Shown here: piece by piece, positions 60,880-64,000 of the stretch | Numbering within the stretch: the first letter of the stretch is position 1 | How the letters are laid out: each line of letters starts with the position of its first letter | Assembly: GCF_001458195.1 (NCBI RefSeq) | Contig: NZ_CYPU01000007.1 | Coordinates: 62,001 to 126,000, forward strand | Length of the DNA: 64,000 nt | Direction: 5' to 3' | DNA from: Ruegeria atlantica | GTDB lineage: Bacteria > Pseudomonadota > Alphaproteobacteria > Rhodobacterales > Rhodobacteraceae | The notes under the pieces: model-generated | Databases searched by the model: none | What the model was told of the DNA's origin: nothing | What the model saw: only the letters and a program-made list of their open reading frames with translations | Program-made: the position numbers and the translations under genes

Positions 60880-61103
60880 CTCAGCGCCTTCGGCGGACTT
60901 CTTCAATTGTCAGGCTGGAATACTGCTCGTAGGTTGTTACGCGTTCAATTCAAAACACAGCCTGCGCCACCCAAGCGTGTACTTCAGCATTCCCACCCAC
61001 TGCAGGCGTTCCATTGGGTCACTTCGGTGGATATTTTCTAATAGCCGAGATGCAACATGCTGAATCAGCCTTCAAACCCAATACGCGTCGTCACATGACC
61101 AAA

Positions 61104-61135
61104 CAAAAAAAGGGCCGCGCAAACTACGCGGCCCT
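61104..61135 (-). terminator. Intrinsic terminator of rpsD
   Basis: On the minus strand AGGGCCGCG and CGCGGCCCT form a perfect 9-base stem around a 7-base loop, followed by a run of T. It lies about 25 bases after the rpsD stop. Confidence 0.9.
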
Positions 61136-61158
61136 GGAATTCTGGGTGTCGGCGAAGA

Positions 61159-61779
61159 TTAGTTCTTCGCGTAGAATTCGACGACCAGGTTTGGTTCCAT
61201 GACGACCGGGTAAGGCACATCGCCCAGGCCAGGTGCGCGAACGAAGGTCGCGGTCATTTTCGAGTGGTCGGCGTCGATGTAGTCAGGCACGTCACGCTCG
61301 GCCAGAGCAGCGGCTTCCAGAACTACAGCCAGTTGCTTGGACTTGTCGCGTACTTCGATCACGTCGCCTTCTTTGACACGGTAGCTGGGGATGTTGACCC
61401 GCTTGCCGTTCACTTTGACGTGGCCGTGGTTCACGAACTGACGTGCAGCAAAGACGGTTGCAACGAACTTGGCACGGTAGACAACCGCGTCCAGACGACG
61501 CTCCAGAAGACCGATCAGGTTTTCACCGGTATCGCCGTTCACACGTACAGCTTCGGCGTAGATGCGGCGGAACTGCTTCTCGGTCAGGTCGCCATAGTAG
61601 CCTTTCAGCTTCTGCTTGGCGCGCAGCTGCAGACCGAAGTCCGACAGTTTGCCCTTGCGGCGCTGGCCGTGCTGGCCGGGGCCGTACTCGCGACGGTTGA
61701 CCGGGGATTTCGGGCGACCCCAGATGTTTTCACCCATCCGGCGGTCAATTTTGTACTTGGCAGACGTGCGTTTGGTCAC
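61159..61779 (-). CDS. rpsD: 30S ribosomal protein S4
   Basis: The 206-residue 16S rRNA-binding protein that also regulates translation in some bacteria. [49 protein letters not shown] opens it, and the S4 RNA-binding domain ([38 protein letters not shown]) is in the second half. It is monocistronic with its own terminator. Confidence 0.98.
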   Translation of the reverse strand: MTKRTSAKYKIDRRMGENIWGRPKSPVNRREYGPGQHGQRRKGKLSDFGLQLRAKQKLKGYYGDLTEKQFRRIYAEAVRVNGDTGENLIGLLERRLDAVVYRAKFVATVFAARQFVNHGHVKVNGKRVNIPSYRVKEGDVIEVRDKSKQLAVVLEAAALAERDVPDYIDADHSKMTATFVRAPGLGDVPYPVVMEPNLVVEFYAKN

Positions 61780-61979
61780 GGCTGATCTCCTTCTTTAGGT
61801 CGAGGCCCATACAGGCCACTATGAAGGGCGTTGTCCTCTTGAGGTTTCCCCCATGACAGGAATCCCCTTACGGGGTCCACCAACACCAATGAAGCCGCGC
61901 TTATATCCGCAGAACTGGCGGAGTCAACACGGCTGTGGATTTTTTGCTATGTGCGAGTGTCGTCGGCCTGCTTGGCGTT

Positions 61980-62480
61980 TTAGTCTGCTACGCTTCGGAC
62001 GCCCGCAACTGTGTTTTCCCAACTCTTATCCATCGGCGACCGCGTCGGGAAAGCGACAACGTTTTGGTCCGGGAGGCTGGAATTGGTTGCGCTTTCAAAC
62101 TCGGTATACGCACTGACCCAGAATTCCTGATCGCGCGCAGGATACCCGTTTTCAAAAACCAGCGTTGGGTTTGCTTCTCCGGCGACCGAAAACAAGAGCG
62201 CCGTGTACTTGTGCGCGCCATTGGTCAGAACGATACGACCCAGTGCTCCGTCTGCCAGATTCGGCGACGGCGCTATGCTGTTTAGCACTTTTGAGGAATA
62301 AGCTTCGGCCTGGCCTGACAACACTAGGCCCTGCTCGGCCGGACTGGCCAATGAAAGAGCCTGCCCACGCCACGACCATGCGGCTCCGATTTTCAAAAAA
62401 GACTGAGGCGCCGCCTCAAGTCCGTTTAACTCTGTCTGCGTCCACGAAATGGATATGCGACCGCTGTCCCCGGCTGTCAT
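61980..62480 (-). CDS. Hypothetical protein
   Basis: A 166-residue protein of unknown family. It is rich in Ser, Ala and Glu and predicted mostly beta: SGRISISWTQTELNGLEAAPQSFLKIGAAWSWRGQALSL, then a central FENGYPARDQEFWVSAYTEFESATNSS. No membrane segment or signal is seen. It lies between rpsD and the AT-rich edge at 62.48 kb and may be the last host-like gene before the accessory segment. Confidence 0.6.
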   Translation of the reverse strand: MTAGDSGRISISWTQTELNGLEAAPQSFLKIGAAWSWRGQALSLASPAEQGLVLSGQAEAYSSKVLNSIAPSPNLADGALGRIVLTNGAHKYTALLFSVAGEANPTLVFENGYPARDQEFWVSAYTEFESATNSSLPDQNVVAFPTRSPMDKSWENTVAGVRSVAD

Positions 62481-62899
62481 TGTATCCGCCTGTACCTTTC
62501 AACAAACCACTGCTTACCGCACCTTCTTATCAGGACAGAATCTGGCGGAAAAGAGACCGTAGTGCAGCAATCACGTAAATGTTTCCGGTGTGTCAAGTCA
62601 AACTGATACTAAAAGTGAAGTAAATTCAACCTTAGATTGTTTTTGAAAAAAAGCGATGGAGCAACCTCAAGAATGCTCAAAGCGATTCTCTACTCAAATA
62701 TTTGTTTTTAAATTGCAAATTATACCTAGGCTATTCGCTATTCATGCACCACCAATTCCCAGCGGTATTTCGGAAACCATGATACTCTGGTTCATCCAAT
62801 CCTATCTGGGCATCCGATTTGAGCCGTCTAATCGTTGCATTACAGCAACTAAATTGGGCAGTGGCACCAATCTGGGCCAACCCTTGCTTCAATTCATCA
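62481..62899. other. AT-rich stretch without a supported gene
   Basis: This 419-base gap is clearly richer in A and T than the rest of the window and holds no credible protein; a 110-codon plus-strand frame at 62656-62988 has no ribosome binding site and no recognisable content. The change of composition suggests the edge of acquired DNA. No integrase, tRNA or repeat boundary is visible. Confidence 0.55.
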
Positions 62900-64000
62900 A
62901 TGGATGCCATTCGACCGCTTCAGCTTGTCCAAGTAAGCTCGTTTCTACTCTATCTGGCACCGACTCACGCGCTCGTTTCCCAGGTTGAGTTTGACCTTAA
63001 CGAGCGCCTTTCAGAACTAGCAGTAGCCCAAAGCCTTGACGAGCTTACCTTGGACGAAACGGTGGAAAGGCTTCCCGATATTGCGGTCATGACGCCGGAA
63101 AAGTGCTTTGCTCTTCTGGCTTTCGCACCACACCTGTTTCAGAACGTTGGTCTGCTGGTGTTCGATGAATTCCACCTGATGAGCGCGGCCATCGATCCCA
63201 CGTCCCCAAACGGTATTCGGGCCGACCGAAGGAGCATCGACGCCATGCTTTGCTTCCTGCAATTCGGTCAGATCAACGAGAAAGCCGACTATCTACTTCT
63301 TTCTGCGATGATCTCCAACGGAACGCGGCTAAAGGAATGGCTAGACGCACACACTCACGGTCCCGTAGTGGCTTTTGACTATGAATGGAAACCAACTCGG
63401 CAGCTGCGAGAATGCGTAGTTTACTCCAGTAGCGCGTATGACTCGCTCACTGCACAGGTGAACAATGATGATACGCAGGCCCCGCTTGCCACTCCCGATG
63501 GATTGTTTGCTCTAGATTCGAATTGGCTAGCAGAACCGAGTAGTTCCAGCGCACTCAAGGTGCTGTCCGACAAGTCGATCCCACTGGGGATTGGGAAATC
63601 CAAGAAGACGACGCGTCGCTGGTTGACATCGAATCGTAATAAGGTCGCTGTGAAGCTCGCCCGACATGGTTTGAAGGTCTTGGTCTTCTGCAAAACTATT
63701 GTGATGGTCCGTTCAACGGCTAAAGCTGTCAACAGACACTTTGAAAGCTTCGAGGCAAAGCTGGCCGCCGATCAATCTGTTCTGCGTGAGACGGCAATCG
63801 ATGAAGTTGGAAGGGAGGAAGCAATTTATGACGCAGGAAGTGAGATCGCTGCTGTTCATCACGGCGAGCTTCTTCCATATGAACGTCGTTTGGTTGAGGG
63901 GTCGTTCAGGTCCAAAGAAAGCGGCCTAAACGTTCTTGTTGCGACCTCCACACTTGCACAAGGGCTTAACCTCCCCTGCGACGTAGTGATCCTTGCAGGT
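62900..64000 (+). CDS. DEAD/DEAH-type SF2 helicase lacking the N-terminal Walker A region (runs off window)
   Basis: The frame is open from 62783 to the end; the likely start is ATG 62900. Motif Ia is LAPTHALVSQ, motif Ib MTPEK, motif II DEFHLM (Walker B), motif III SAM, then VFCKTI, and motif V VATSTLAQGLNLPCDVVILAG. These match Ski2/Hel308-like SF2 helicases. The N-terminal Walker A (GxGKT), expected 20-30 residues before motif Ia, is absent in all three frames upstream. Without it ATP use would fail, so this may be a 5'-truncated remnant, or the P-loop may have been lost by insertion of AT-rich DNA. It continues beyond the window. Confidence 0.75.
   Translation, partial: MDAIRPLQLVQVSSFLLYLAPTHALVSQVEFDLNERLSELAVAQSLDELTLDETVERLPDIAVMTPEKCFALLAFAPHLFQNVGLLVFDEFHLMSAAIDPTSPNGIRADRRSIDAMLCFLQFGQINEKADYLLLSAMISNGTRLKEWLDAHTHGPVVAFDYEWKPTRQLRECVVYSSSAYDSLTAQVNNDDTQAPLATPDGLFALDSNWLAEPSSSSALKVLSDKSIPLGIGKSKKTTRRWLTSNRNKVAVKLARHGLKVLVFCKTIVMVRSTAKAVNRHFESFEAKLAADQSVLRETAIDEVGREEAIYDAGSEIAAVHHGELLPYERRLVEGSFRSKESGLNVLVATSTLAQGLNLPCDVVILAG

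Noticed and set aside
62656..62988. 110-codon plus-strand frame in the AT-rich gap.
   Set aside because: No ribosome binding site, no conserved features, and it overlaps the start of the helicase frame.

Overview
The window looks like a chromosomal segment from a marine alphaproteobacterium of the Roseobacter group (Rhodobacteraceae; Ruegeria/Phaeobacter-like is an impression, not a test). The reasons are family-level: an atpHAGDC operon without F0 genes, DUF1150, DUF2125, DUF2161 and MidA-like proteins, a Hint-domain protein, a fused sulfate adenylyltransferase/APS kinase, a CIRCE-controlled groESL, and short GC-rich genes packed with 4-base ATGA overlaps. Most of the window is ordinary core genome. 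I found no tRNA, rRNA, IS element, CRISPR array or prophage.

Layout. 0-2 kb: the end of a KAS III-type synthase, an apparently broken hypothetical gene and a small unknown. 2-6 kb: thymidine kinase, then a leftward operon (YbjN-like, proC, tRNA-binding protein, 2-hydroxyacid dehydrogenase) and ubiK. 6-8.8 kb: lgt, a MidA-like methyltransferase and pgeF, coupled by ATGA overlaps. 8.8-12.5 kb: small ORFs and a Hint protein, an Lrp regulator divergent from trxB, then a RES-domain gene. 12.6-16.2 kb: a membrane/2Fe-2S adenylate cyclase and the sat-cysC fusion. 16.3-20 kb: two glycosyltransferases, a PhzF-like isomerase, DUF1150, Hsp20 and YdcH. 20-25.3 kb: purE, a ProC-like gene, purK, an isolated phnM, a lipase-like hydrolase and a DMT transporter. 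25.4-33.5 kb: groEL-groES with promoter and CIRCE, a class A beta-lactamase, DUF2161, TraB/GumN, Mn-dependent pyrophosphatase, DUF389 and a HAD hydrolase. 33.6-39.7 kb: MaoC hydratase, ribF, YcgN, threonine aldolase, an esterase/isomerase pair, prs and rpiB. 39.7-41 kb: a more AT-rich patch with a membrane protein and an H-type lectin. 41-46 kb: the F1 ATP synthase operon. 46-51 kb: methyltransferase, gloB, clpA and a YHYH protein. 51-55 kb: a MotA/MotB-like pair with a long coiled coil and a glutathione-type cyclotransferase. 55-61.8 kb: DUF2125, extensin-like protein, tyrA-hisC, a class V aminotransferase divergent from its own Lrp regulator, and rpsD. 62.5-64 kb: composition drops to AT-rich and a helicase lacking its Walker A region runs off the end, probably the edge of an accessory island.

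The entries most worth a second look are the redox-sensor-like cyclase (12.6 kb), the MotAB-like motor pair (51.4-54.3 kb), the P-loop-less helicase (62.9 kb), the stop-interrupted gene (0.2-1.35 kb), the hairpin that buries the hisC ribosome binding site (58.84 kb), the ProC-like gene inside purEK, and the possible small RNA near 5.6 kb. No wholly new multi-gene system is evident with confidence; the motor pair is the best candidate for an under-described one.
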